Part shown: positions 9,125 through 17,138 of the stretch, piece by piece
Position numbering within the stretch: the stretch's first letter is position 1
Layout: every line of letters starts with the position of its first letter
Source of the DNA: Vreelandella nigrificans
GTDB lineage: Bacteria > Pseudomonadota > Gammaproteobacteria > Pseudomonadales > Halomonadaceae
Assembly: GCF_002374315.1 (NCBI RefSeq)
Contig: NZ_NWUX01000001.1
Coordinates: 186,001 to 250,000 of the forward strand
DNA length: 64,000 nucleotides
Direction: 5' to 3'
Translations under genes and position numbers: made by a program
Notes under the pieces: generated by a model
What the model was told of the DNA's origin: nothing
The model's database searches: none
The model's input: only the letters and a program-made list of their open reading frames with translations

Positions 9125-10542
9125 GCTTGGCTCTCCATGTCCGTCTCCATAAAGGGGGCTAAGGCTTTGCGAGTACCGGCAAATTTGCGGCGAATCTCTT
9201 CATACTCATCAGCAGCGTTACTATCGAACACGTTACCACCACAGGTTTGTACGTAAGCATGCTCGCCGTTCACGAATACTGTACGAATCGGTATTGCAAA
9301 GGTGCAGTCGCCGTTAAAGGAGAACTGGCCCACCGCGCCTCCGTAGGGGCCTCGTCCGTCGATTTCCAGATCGTCGATAATTTTCATTGCTTCGATTTTT
9401 GGCGCGCCTGTTAATGTTCCCGCCGGAAAGTTGCTGGCCAGGGCGCTAAACATATCCTCACCCTCGGCAATAATGCCGACGATTTCACTAGAAATATGTT
9501 GAACATGACTAAAGCGCTTAATATCCATCAGGCTGCGCACTTTAACCGTCCCAAATTGCGCCACGCGGCCAATATCGTTGCGATGCAGATCCACAATCAT
9601 ATTGTGTTCAGCGATCTCTTTGGGGTCGTTCAGCAACGCGCGTGCCAGTTGGGTATCTTCTTGTGGCGTCTGGCCCCGGGTGGTGGTGCCTGCCAGCGGG
9701 AAGGTTTCCATCTCGCCCTGGCGTAGCCGGAACAGCAGCTCGGGGCTGGCACCGATTAGTTTCTGCTCACCAAATTTGACGTAGTACATCTGCGGCGAGG
9801 GGTTAATGGTGCGCATCTGGTCATACAGTGCCAGCGTATCGCCTTTAATACTAAAGCGCTTTTTGAAACCAACCTCACACTGGAATACCTTGCCATCGAC
9901 AATATCCTGCTTCACCTTGGCCACCGCTTCGGCGTGCTCTGCCTGGCTCATGGTATCGCCGAGAGCGGTGATATGCAGCGGGCCTGCTGGCTCATCCTCT
10001 GCATCGATCAGCGTTTGCAGAAATTCATAGCGGCTATTGTCGTAGTAGAAGTAGGTAACTTCCCCTGTCATCTTGTCGAGAATCAAGCCGTCTTTATAAA
10101 GCCCAAACCTGAAAGTGTCGAAGTCATCACTGGTTTTTAGCGTTAGTGACGGCTCAAAATAGTGCATGGCATCATAGCCAAGATAACCACTTAGCCCGCC
10201 AGCATATTTACGGGAAATGATATTTTGCGGGATTAGGCTGCGCAGCAGCTCGTAAGGGTTATCGCTTGGGTAGTGGCTGGCATTGCCATCACGGTCTTCA
10301 ATCGTCAGCGTATTGCCGTTAGCGTACAGCGTGTACTCGGGATCAAAGCCAATGATCGAGTGGCGCGCTATATGGCTATCTTCACCCAGGGACTCCAGCA
10401 TGTAGCAAGTATCAAACTGGCGTTCAATTTTCTGGAATAGTGCGAAGAAATCGCAGTCGGCGGCCAGCGTAACGTAGTGAGGCTTGCGTGGCAGCGTAAA
10501 GGGCTGCGGGCCTGCCGTGGCAGGCGTAGTGGTCGTCGTCAT
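9121..10542 (-). CDS. trpE: Anthranilate synthase component I
   Basis: The protein is 473 aa, a chorismate-binding enzyme making anthranilate with TrpG, the first step of tryptophan synthesis. The N-terminal part has MLES (about residue 48), equivalent to the LLES feedback-site motif that binds tryptophan. The catalytic part has IGASPELLFRL, PLAGTTTRG, DPKEIAEHNMIVDLHRNDIG, FPAGTLTGAPKIEAM and GPYGGAVG. The PLAGTTTRG segment differs from the usual PIAGTRxRG of proteobacterial TrpE, and the protein is shorter than the ~500-520 aa common there, so it may belong to a distinct TrpE branch. Only 2 bases separate it from trpR. It is expected to be repressed by TrpR through the operator at 10868-10891. 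Confidence 0.9.
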   Translation of the reverse strand: MTTTTTPATAGPQPFTLPRKPHYVTLAADCDFFALFQKIERQFDTCYMLESLGEDSHIARHSIIGFDPEYTLYANGNTLTIEDRDGNASHYPSDNPYELLRSLIPQNIISRKYAGGLSGYLGYDAMHYFEPSLTLKTSDDFDTFRFGLYKDGLILDKMTGEVTYFYYDNSRYEFLQTLIDAEDEPAGPLHITALGDTMSQAEHAEAVAKVKQDIVDGKVFQCEVGFKKRFSIKGDTLALYDQMRTINPSPQMYYVKFGEQKLIGASPELLFRLRQGEMETFPLAGTTTRGQTPQEDTQLARALLNDPKEIAEHNMIVDLHRNDIGRVAQFGTVKVRSLMDIKRFSHVQHISSEIVGIIAEGEDMFSALASNFPAGTLTGAPKIEAMKIIDDLEIDGRGPYGGAVGQFSFNGDCTFAIPIRTVFVNGEHAYVQTCGGNVFDSNAADEYEEIRRKFAGTRKALAPFMETDMESQA

Positions 10543-10544
10543 GA

Positions 10545-10823
10545 TTAATCGGTCCGTGAAGAGGGTGACGATACTGAAGTGGGTAACGTAGTTAAGGCAC
10601 GTGAACCTCGAGATACCGTAGCAATACCAACGCCCAGAGTTTCGGCAATTTTGCGGTGGGGAACACCTTCGCGCAGTAGTTTAAAAATTTGTAGGCGTTT
10701 GCTTATTTCTTGGTACTCTGCTGGGGTTAACAGGCTGGCTAACGCTTCGTTCATCGCCTCTGGTGAGTCGAGGGCAAGCAAATAGTCCACTAAATCAGCC
10801 TGATGAACATCATCTAATGACAT
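10545..10823 (-). CDS. trpR: Trp operon repressor TrpR
   Basis: The protein is 92 aa, a small all-helical repressor activated by L-tryptophan. The family signature is LLTPAEYQEISKRLQIFKLL followed by the helix-turn-helix RKIAETLGVGIATVSRGS (about residues 57-75), which closely follows the E. coli sequence ending in GAGIATITRGS. The protein is shorter at the N-terminus than E. coli TrpR (108 aa). A palindromic operator matching the TrpR consensus lies 45-68 bases upstream and overlaps the predicted -10, so trpR probably autoregulates itself together with trpE and trpG. No clear Shine-Dalgarno is visible before the ATG. Confidence 0.93.
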   Translation of the reverse strand: MSLDDVHQADLVDYLLALDSPEAMNEALASLLTPAEYQEISKRLQIFKLLREGVPHRKIAETLGVGIATVSRGSRALTTLPTSVSSPSSRTD

Positions 10824-10867
10824 GGGTTGAAGTCACTTTATTGCCACCGAAGTAAGGTAATAAATAT

Positions 10868-10891
10868 ATTGTACTAGCGTACTAGTACAAT
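10868..10891 (-). promoter_or_regulatory. TrpR operator
   Basis: This is a perfect 10-bp inverted repeat with a 4-base spacer whose core reads GTACTAG-CGTA-CTAGTAC. The E. coli TrpR consensus has the same half-sites and the same 4-base spacing (GTACTAG-TTAA-CTAGTAC). It lies in the divergent region between trpR and the Kef-type gene and overlaps the predicted trpR -10 element. Confidence 0.92.
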
Positions 10892-10914
10892 ATCTTATTG
10901 CACAGTGAAGTCAA
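10887..10914 (-). promoter_or_regulatory. Predicted sigma-70 promoter of trpR-trpE-trpG
   Basis: On the minus strand TTGACT (10914-10909) and TATTGT (10892-10887) are separated by 16 bases. The -10 hexamer lies inside the TrpR operator, so bound repressor would occlude RNA polymerase. This is a sequence match only; the transcription start has not been mapped. Confidence 0.65.
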
Positions 10915-10942
10915 GCCGTTCGCATCAAGTTGAGGAAATCCG

Positions 10943-12790
10943 ATGACTGGCTACTTTATTCAAGCGTTTATTTACCTCATTGCTGCGGTGATTGCCGTTC
11001 CCCTGGCTAAGCGTTTTGGGCTTGGCTCTGTATTGGGGTACTTGGTGGCAGGGGTAGCGATTGGTCCTGTGCTGGGGCTGGTCGGACAAGAGACGACGAC
11101 TATCCAGCACTTTGCTGAATTTGGCGTTGTGATGATGCTGTTTTTAGTCGGCATGGAGCTTGACCCAAAAGGCTTATGGGCCATGCGGGTGCGTTTGTTG
11201 GGGCTGGGTGGTTTGCAGGTGCTGATCACTGCTGCTGCGGGTACTGCCATTGGCTGGTGGCTGGGACTTGTGTGGCAAACGGCCTTAGCCATAGGGCTGA
11301 TTTTTGCCCTTTCTTCCACTGCGATAGTGCTGCAAACCCTGAACGAAAAAGGGCTCACGAAAACAGAAGGGGGACGCAGTGCATTTTCGGTGCTGCTATT
11401 TCAGGATATAGCGGTCATTCCCATGTTGGCGCTGATTCCATTACTGGCGTTGCCCGAGCTGATGGGTGAAGGCGGCAGTTATGCTGAGCACGGAAGCCTA
11501 AGTCTTGTAGCAGATATGTCTCCATGGCTTCACGGTTTGGTAGTTGTGGGAGCCATTGGACTCGTGATTATTGGTGGGTATTACCTCGGGCCTTTACTGT
11601 TTCGCTATGTGGTTTCTTCAGGCTTGAGAGAAGTGTTTACTGCCGCTGCTTTAATGCTGGTGATTGGCATCTCGGCACTAATGGGGATTGTCAATTTGTC
11701 CCCCGCTCTGGGCGCCTTCTTGGCGGGTGTTGTACTGGCTAATAGTGAATTCAAGCACGAAATTGAAGCCAATATTGAGCCGTTCAAGGGGCTCCTGTTG
11801 GGTTTGTTTTTTATTACGGTAGGGGCAGGGATAAATTTTCAGGTGTTGGCGGCGCAGTGGCCTACTGTGTTGGCGCTTGGGCTAGCGGTCATTATTGTAA
11901 AAGGAGCCGTCTTGTTTGGGTTGGCATTACTGTTTCGGGTTCGCAGCAGTAATGGCTGGCTGTTTACATTAAGCCTTGCCCAGGCGGGTGAATTTGGGTT
12001 TGTGTTGTTAACTTACAGTGTACAAAGCAATGTTATTCCGGTTGATGTATCGCAAGTGCTTTCGCTGGTTGTTGCTTTCTCAATGTTTGTAACACCGCTG
12101 TTGTTTATTGCTTATGACCGCTTGGTACTGCCGCGCTACCAAACAGTTAAAAACGATCAGCGCAATGCCGATACCATTGAAGAACAAGCACCGATTATCG
12201 TTGCTGGTGTTGGCCGCTTTGGTCAGGTTGTTTGTCGTCTGCTACGGGCACACAACATCCCTACTGTGGCTCTGGATCTAGAGCTTGAGCAAGTTGAACT
12301 GCTGCGTCATATTCAGATTAAAAGCTATTTTGGAGATGCCAGCCGCTCAGACCTTTTGCAAACTGCTGGCATTTCACAAGCGCGTCTAGTGGTTATTGCT
12401 ATCGATGACCGCGAGCGTGCCGTAGGCATGGTCAAGTACATTAAAAAGTACTATCCCAATGTCAGGGTGTTGGCGCGAGCGTTTGATCGTGGCCATGGAT
12501 ATCAGCTTCGCGAAGCAGGTGCCGACGATGTGACGAGGGAGGTTTATCACTCTGCGTTGGAACTAGGTGGTTGTGCATTAACAGCCATGGGAGTGCATCC
12601 CTTACGCGCAAAGCAGATGATTGAATCTTTTGAGCAGCATGAAAAAGACCATGAGGATGAGCTGTTTGAAGCCTGGAAAGAGATAGAAGAGGGCATTAGC
12701 TTTAGCCCGCGTTATGGCGAACTCTTTATGAAGCTGGAGGAAGCGCTGAGTACGCCAATACAGCCAGAAAGGAGCGACCCAAAAGAGTGA
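10943..12790 (+). CDS. Kef-type K+/H+ antiporter with TrkA-N domain (CPA2 family)
   Basis: The protein is 615 aa. An N-terminal Na+/H+-exchanger domain of about 12 transmembrane helices (residues 1-395) contains EFGVVMMLFLVGMELDP and LLFQDIAVIPML, which carry conserved CPA2 ion-path acidic residues. A cytosolic TrkA-N (RCK) domain follows from about residue 415 with the nucleotide-binding motif VAGVGRFGQVVCRLL, and an acidic C-terminal tail closes the protein. This is the KefB/KefC architecture for potassium efflux coupled to proton entry. Whether it is glutathione-gated like E. coli KefC cannot be read from the sequence, and no kefF/kefG partner adjoins it. RBS GAGGA lies 8 bases before the ATG. 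It is divergent from trpR. Confidence 0.85.
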   Translation: MTGYFIQAFIYLIAAVIAVPLAKRFGLGSVLGYLVAGVAIGPVLGLVGQETTTIQHFAEFGVVMMLFLVGMELDPKGLWAMRVRLLGLGGLQVLITAAAGTAIGWWLGLVWQTALAIGLIFALSSTAIVLQTLNEKGLTKTEGGRSAFSVLLFQDIAVIPMLALIPLLALPELMGEGGSYAEHGSLSLVADMSPWLHGLVVVGAIGLVIIGGYYLGPLLFRYVVSSGLREVFTAAALMLVIGISALMGIVNLSPALGAFLAGVVLANSEFKHEIEANIEPFKGLLLGLFFITVGAGINFQVLAAQWPTVLALGLAVIIVKGAVLFGLALLFRVRSSNGWLFTLSLAQAGEFGFVLLTYSVQSNVIPVDVSQVLSLVVAFSMFVTPLLFIAYDRLVLPRYQTVKNDQRNADTIEEQAPIIVAGVGRFGQVVCRLLRAHNIPTVALDLELEQVELLRHIQIKSYFGDASRSDLLQTAGISQARLVVIAIDDRERAVGMVKYIKKYYPNVRVLARAFDRGHGYQLREAGADDVTREVYHSALELGGCALTAMGVHPLRAKQMIESFEQHEKDHEDELFEAWKEIEEGISFSPRYGELFMKLEEALSTPIQPERSDPKE

Positions 12791-12879
12791 GCGATCACAA
12801 ACAAATGTGACCCACAATGCAACAGCCGCGCGAGGCCGAAAGGAGAGGTGTTGGGCGGCTAAGTTAAAGTAAAAGTACT

Positions 12880-12930
12880 GGTGAGAGTAAAGTCTTGGTG
12901 AGATTAAAGTCTTGGTGAGAGTAAAGTCTT
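12880..12930. repeat. Tandem repeat, 17 bp x 3
   Basis: Three consecutive copies of GGTGAGAGTAAAGTCTT lie at 12880-12896, 12897-12913 (one substitution) and 12914-12930. Degenerate partial units flank them on both sides. The array lies between the convergent antiporter and outer-membrane protein genes, ending 6 bases from the latter's stop. Confidence 0.85.
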
Positions 12931-12936
12931 GTGAGG

Positions 12937-13500
12937 TTAAAACGGCAGGTGTAGTGAGGCGCTGAGTATATTGAGATGGTTTAGGGTGGGGGCGTCAAGA
13001 CGCTCGTACTCTAAACGGCTGACCACTCGGTTGACGGTCATGGTGGCGCCAAATCCTTGCAGTAGCGCAGTGCCACCGTCGGTGGCGAGGAGTTGGTCAG
13101 CTTCACCACGCCACTCGGTCAGGCCAGATTTTGCGTAAACACTAAATGCTCCCACGCGCACGCCAGCGACAATGGCTCCACTTAGGGTAAGGGTATCCAT
13201 TATTAAGGGGGAAACACCGGTAGTAATAGGCACTTCTTCGCTTTCGCGGTAGGCAATTTCTGCACCTATATCTAGCCGCGGTAGCCGTTCAGGACTGAAA
13301 CCAGCGGTTAAGCGAAAGCCGGTGGTGTAGTTATCCAAGCTATTTAAATCGCTTCCTTCCAGTACAACGCCATTTTCCAGCCGAATGAGTTCGCTATCAG
13401 CGTACGCGTAGGCGATAACAGGAGCATCGTCTGCGTAACTCATCAAAGGGAGGGCAGGGCCGACAACGCTACAGAGTAGGATGCTTGCCAAGCGATTCAT
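12937..13500 (-). CDS. Predicted outer-membrane beta-barrel protein
   Basis: The protein is 187 aa from the ATG at 13500, which begins a clear signal peptide (MNRLASILLCSVVGPALPL, then cleavage near SYADD). The mature part consists of alternating polar/hydrophobic strands separated by short turns and ends in the terminal phenylalanine (SASLHLPF) typical of BamA-recognised outer-membrane barrels. It resembles the small 8-stranded OmpW/OmpA-like barrels, but I do not recognise the specific family. RBS GAGGA lies 7 bases before the start; an upstream frame extension to 13581 lacks a signal peptide and is rejected. The methyltransferase gene ends 43 bases upstream on the same strand. Confidence 0.7.
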   Translation of the reverse strand: MNRLASILLCSVVGPALPLMSYADDAPVIAYAYADSELIRLENGVVLEGSDLNSLDNYTTGFRLTAGFSPERLPRLDIGAEIAYRESEEVPITTGVSPLIMDTLTLSGAIVAGVRVGAFSVYAKSGLTEWRGEADQLLATDGGTALLQGFGATMTVNRVVSRLEYERLDAPTLNHLNILSASLHLPF

Positions 13501-13543
13501 TGGCGTTCCTCTATCCTTTATTATGGAGGTCAATCTACTTAGA

Positions 13544-14383
13544 TTAGCAACGGGCGCTGATTTCCACCACGTTAATTGCACGAATCGATAAATTTTCTAG
13601 CAAATTTTTACCCATTTGCAAAAAGCGTTCGCCAAATACCCACTGTGGTGAGAGCACGGCGGTATGTGATGCTTGCTCTTTTTGGCGCTGACGTTGGCGC
13701 CACTCCAGCGCGGTGCTACTCCAGTCTTCGCTATGCAGAATCTGAAAGCCGCTTGCCTCTAGTAGCTGCGTTAGCTCTGTCAGCGTGAGCAGATGCGAGT
13801 GCTCCTGCGTCGCAGCCCAGGGAACAGGAAAGCGTAGCTCGGTAATGTTTTCACCGCTTACCACTTCGTGCATCACCAGCCTGCCTCCAGGGCGAAGCAC
13901 CCGGCGGCATTGCGCAATCACCTGGTTGGGATCCGGCATGTTCATGAGGCTGTGTTGAAACAGTACGGCATCAAAGGTGTTTTCGGCAAAGGGGAGTGCG
14001 CTGGCATTGCCAGTAATATAGCGAAGCGCTGCACCGTTTTTGTCAAGGGTGTGGGGTTCTAAGGTAAGTTGGCTCAGCGTTTGGTTAAGGGCATTAAAGC
14101 GGTGGGTAATATCCAGTCCGGTAATCTGCAACCCCAGGGCTGCCCCTTGGCGCATTAAGCCGCCTAGCCCCGAGCCAATATCCAGTACCTTTGGGTGCTT
14201 TTGGGGATCAAGTAAGTTCAGCAGTTTTTTTGAGGCGGCTATACCGCCGATATGCAACTGGTCTAACGGGGCAAGCTGATGAAGAGTGGGGCCGTTGGGA
14301 TAGTGGGTGCGAACTTGAGTAAGAATTGCATCATCGCGCAGCCCTTGATGATAATGCTCGGTTAACCGCTGGTGATCGGGCAT
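13544..14383 (-). CDS. Class I SAM-dependent methyltransferase
   Basis: The protein is 279 aa. Motif I VLDIGSGLGGL (about residue 66) and the following LDIT form the SAM site. The segment FDAVLFQHSLMNMP is the post-II/motif IV region and RRVLRPGGRLVMHEV is the usual motif VI of Methyltransf_11 proteins. QLHIGGIAASKKLL before motif I resembles the substrate helix of small-molecule N/C-methyltransferases of the glycine/sarcosine or ubiquinone type, but the substrate cannot be told. I take the ATG at 14383 (MPDHQRLTEHYHQG); the upstream extension to 14407 would start at TTG. Confidence 0.75.
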   Translation of the reverse strand: MPDHQRLTEHYHQGLRDDAILTQVRTHYPNGPTLHQLAPLDQLHIGGIAASKKLLNLLDPQKHPKVLDIGSGLGGLMRQGAALGLQITGLDITHRFNALNQTLSQLTLEPHTLDKNGAALRYITGNASALPFAENTFDAVLFQHSLMNMPDPNQVIAQCRRVLRPGGRLVMHEVVSGENITELRFPVPWAATQEHSHLLTLTELTQLLEASGFQILHSEDWSSTALEWRQRQRQKEQASHTAVLSPQWVFGERFLQMGKNLLENLSIRAINVVEISARC

Positions 14384-14412
14384 GTCAGTGTCTCGGTATC
14401 CTAACAAATAAC

Positions 14413-14436
14413 AACGCCGACCACCGGGTCGGCGTT
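14413..14436 (-). terminator. Intrinsic terminator of the acyl-CoA synthetase gene
   Basis: A perfect 10-bp stem (AACGCCGACC / GGTCGGCGTT) with a 4-base loop is followed on the minus strand by the T-rich stretch GTTATTTGTT. It sits 26 bases after the stop of the leftward acyl-CoA synthetase gene and separates it from the methyltransferase gene. Confidence 0.75.
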
Positions 14437-14462
14437 GACGATGGGGCGGTTACTCGTCTAAC

Positions 14463-16160
14463 TTACTCGTCTAACCCTAATTCCTGGATAGAGATTTCGC
14501 GCATTTTAAATTTCTGGATTTTGCCCGTCACGGTCATTGGGAATTCATCAACGAATTTGAAGTAGCGTGGAATCTTAAAGTGAGTGATTTTGCCCTTGCA
14601 GTAGTCGCGTAGCTCTTCGCCGGTTATTTCGCCTGCGCTGCTATTGAGCTTCACCCAGGCTATTAACTCTTCGCCGTACTTCTTATCCGGTACGCCGGTT
14701 ACCTGTACTTCTGAAATAGCGGGATGGGCGTATAAAAACTCTTCAATCTCTTTGGGGTACACATTCTCCCCACCGCGAATGACCATATCTTTGATACGGC
14801 CAACGATTTGGATGTAGCCCTCATCGTCCATGGTCGCCAGGTCACCGGTATGCATCCAGCCTGAATCATCGATCGCTTCTTCAGTGGCTTTTTCGTTTTT
14901 CCAGTACTTAAGCATCACGCTATAACCGCGGGTGCATAGCTCGCCAATCTCGCCACGGGGAAGGATATCACCGTTGCCAGGGTCGACAATTTTACTCTCC
15001 AAGTGGGGCTGGGTGCGGCCCACTGTGGAAACGCGCTTTTCGATGCTGTCATTGGCGCCTGTTTGGGTTGAAACAGGGCTTGTTTCTGTCATGCCGTAGG
15101 CAATCTGCACGCCCTTCATGTTCATCTTATTAATCACTTGCTTCATGATTTCCGCAGGACAGATAGAGCCCGCCATAATACCGGTGCGCAGCGTGGAAAA
15201 ATCGGTGCTGGCGAAGTCTGGATGCTCAAGTTCAGCGATAAACATGGTCGGCACGCCATACAGTGCAGTGGCTTTTTGTTCATGCACCGCTTTTAGCACT
15301 TTACCGGGGTCGAAGCCCTCATCGGGATAGATCATCGTTGCGCCGTGGGTCATGCAGCCCAGGTTGCCCATTACCATGCCAAAGCAGTGGTAGAGGGGGA
15401 CGGGAATCACCAGGCGGTCTTCGCTGGTAAAGCCCATACTTTCGGCAACGAAAAAACCGTTATTGAGAATATTATGATGAGAAAGTGTGGCGCCTTTTGG
15501 AAAGCCCGTGGTGCCGGAGGTGTACTGAATATTAATGGGGTCATCGAACTGTAGTGTGGCTTGCAGGTCATCCACATCGGTTTGACTGACCTTATTGGCT
15601 TCATTGATAAAATCAGCCCAGCGCCACATGCCGTTATGTTTGTCGGTGCTTAAGTTAATCACACACTCTAGGTCAGGCAGCTTTTCTGATGTTAGTTGGC
15701 CTTCGGTGCAGTGGTTCAGCTCGGGGGCTAGCTCAAACAGCATGGCAGTGTAGTCTGAGCTTTTGAACTGATTGGCCGTAATCAGGAAGCGGGCACCGGA
15801 TTGATTGAGCGCGTAATCAAGTTCGTGGGTGCGGTAGGACGGGTTAATGTTGACCAGAATGGCACCAATTTTGGCAGTGGCAAACTGGGTTAGGGTCCAT
15901 TCACTGCAGTTAGGCGCCCAGATGCCTACACGGTCACCTTTTTTAACACCTATCGCCAGCAGTGCGCGGGCACAGCGGTTAACTTCTTCTTGAAGCTGGC
16001 GATAGTTCCAGTGAATGTTCTGGTGCAGGGAGATTAGCGCGTCATTATCGGGATACTGGGCAACAATCTGGTCGAGTTTATCGCCAATGGTCATACCCAG
16101 TAATGGTTTATCTGCCGTGCTGCTGGTGTAACTGGGTAGGATGGGTGCAGGTGATGCCAT
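14463..16160 (-). CDS. AMP-dependent acyl-CoA synthetase (fatty-acyl-CoA ligase family)
   Basis: The protein is 565 aa of the ANL superfamily, activating a carboxylate to acyl-AMP and then acyl-CoA. The P-loop-like motif is [18 protein letters not shown], the adenylate motif [10 protein letters not shown] (about residue 353), the hinge region [19 protein letters not shown] and [16 protein letters not shown], and the catalytic lysine lies in [12 protein letters not shown] near the C-terminus. It sits at the end of the liu operon, 57 bases after liuE. This context suggests activation of a branched or short-chain acid such as isovalerate or acetoacetate, but the substrate is inferred. It has a GGAGAG RBS and may also be transcribed independently. 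A strong hairpin follows. Confidence 0.85.
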   Translation of the reverse strand: MASPAPILPSYTSSTADKPLLGMTIGDKLDQIVAQYPDNDALISLHQNIHWNYRQLQEEVNRCARALLAIGVKKGDRVGIWAPNCSEWTLTQFATAKIGAILVNINPSYRTHELDYALNQSGARFLITANQFKSSDYTAMLFELAPELNHCTEGQLTSEKLPDLECVINLSTDKHNGMWRWADFINEANKVSQTDVDDLQATLQFDDPINIQYTSGTTGFPKGATLSHHNILNNGFFVAESMGFTSEDRLVIPVPLYHCFGMVMGNLGCMTHGATMIYPDEGFDPGKVLKAVHEQKATALYGVPTMFIAELEHPDFASTDFSTLRTGIMAGSICPAEIMKQVINKMNMKGVQIAYGMTETSPVSTQTGANDSIEKRVSTVGRTQPHLESKIVDPGNGDILPRGEIGELCTRGYSVMLKYWKNEKATEEAIDDSGWMHTGDLATMDDEGYIQIVGRIKDMVIRGGENVYPKEIEEFLYAHPAISEVQVTGVPDKKYGEELIAWVKLNSSAGEITGEELRDYCKGKITHFKIPRYFKFVDEFPMTVTGKIQKFKMREISIQELGLDE

Positions 16161-16217
16161 GATATGTCTCTCCGATATTTTTTTTGTCTAAACGGGAAGT
16201 CAGGCGATATTTAATTA

Positions 16218-17126
16218 TTATTGGTTGCCAGCGCCTTTTGCTAGGGCGACTTTTGAGCTTGGCCTGCGGCCTAACTTGTTGGTAATCCAGTAGCCAGTGT
16301 CTATGACCGCTTGTAGGTCGATGCCAGTGTGAATTCCTAAGCCTTCTATCAAGTAGAGCACGTCTTCGGTAGCCACATTGCCGGAAGCACCTTTGGCATA
16401 GGGGCAGCCACCAAGGCCCGCTGTTGCCGCATCAATCACACTCACTCCTTCTTCCAGTACGGCATAGAGATTCGCCAACGCCATGCCGTAGGTATCGTGG
16501 AAGTGAGCAGCTAAATACTCAATGGGCACTTGCTGGCGGGTCGCTTCAATCATGCGCTTAGCGGCTAATGGCGTGCCTACACCAATGGTGTCGCCAAGCG
16601 ATATCTCATAGCAGCCCATCTCGAAAAGAGCATTGGCTACCTCGGCGACTTTAGCGGGGGAGATATCACCTTCATAAGGGCAGCCCAGCACACAGGAGAC
16701 GTAGCCGCGTACTCTCACGCCAGCCTCATTAGCCCGCTCAAGCACTGGTTCAAAGCGCTTAAGAGATTCGGCGATCGAACAGTTTATGTTCTTTTGTGAG
16801 AATGCCTCAGAGGCTGCGCCAAACACCGCGACCTCTTCAACACCTGCTGCCAGTGCGCCCTCTAACCCCTTTAGATTGGGCGTGAGCGCCGAGTAGACGA
16901 CGCCGGGTTGACGAGTAATGCCGTTCATGACGTCAGTGGCATCGCCCATTTGCGGTACCCATTTAGGCGAAACAAAGCTAGCCGCCTCAATATGAGTAAG
17001 GCCAGCCTTGGCTAGCCGTTCGATAAGCTCGATTTTGGTGGTAGTGGGCACCAACGTGCCCGGTTCGTTTTGTAGGCCGTCGCGCGGGGCCATCTCAAAT
17101 AGCTTGATAGAGGTTGGCAGTGCCAT
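16218..17126 (-). CDS. liuE: Hydroxymethylglutaryl-CoA lyase
   Basis: The protein is 302 aa and cleaves HMG-CoA to acetyl-CoA and acetoacetate, the last step of leucine degradation. The DRE-TIM signature appears as [11 protein letters not shown] (residues about 11-21), [15 protein letters not shown] follows, the metal ligands lie in [13 protein letters not shown], and [19 protein letters not shown] carries the active-site cysteine. Length and motifs match bacterial HMG-CoA lyases. It follows liuD by 12 bases in the same operon. The clear RBS AGGAGAG lies before the ATG at 17126. Confidence 0.94.
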   Translation of the reverse strand: MALPTSIKLFEMAPRDGLQNEPGTLVPTTTKIELIERLAKAGLTHIEAASFVSPKWVPQMGDATDVMNGITRQPGVVYSALTPNLKGLEGALAAGVEEVAVFGAASEAFSQKNINCSIAESLKRFEPVLERANEAGVRVRGYVSCVLGCPYEGDISPAKVAEVANALFEMGCYEISLGDTIGVGTPLAAKRMIEATRQQVPIEYLAAHFHDTYGMALANLYAVLEEGVSVIDAATAGLGGCPYAKGASGNVATEDVLYLIEGLGIHTGIDLQAVIDTGYWITNKLGRRPSSKVALAKGAGNQ

Positions 17127-17138
17127 TGGTTGGCTCTC

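Noticed and set aside
12880-12930. Tandem repeats considered as a CRISPR array
   Set aside because: Units are 17 bp without spacers, and no cas genes are in the window; none of the tandem repeats here has CRISPR structure.
13501-13581. Upstream extension of the outer-membrane protein frame
   Set aside because: The signal peptide and RBS both point to the ATG at 13500.
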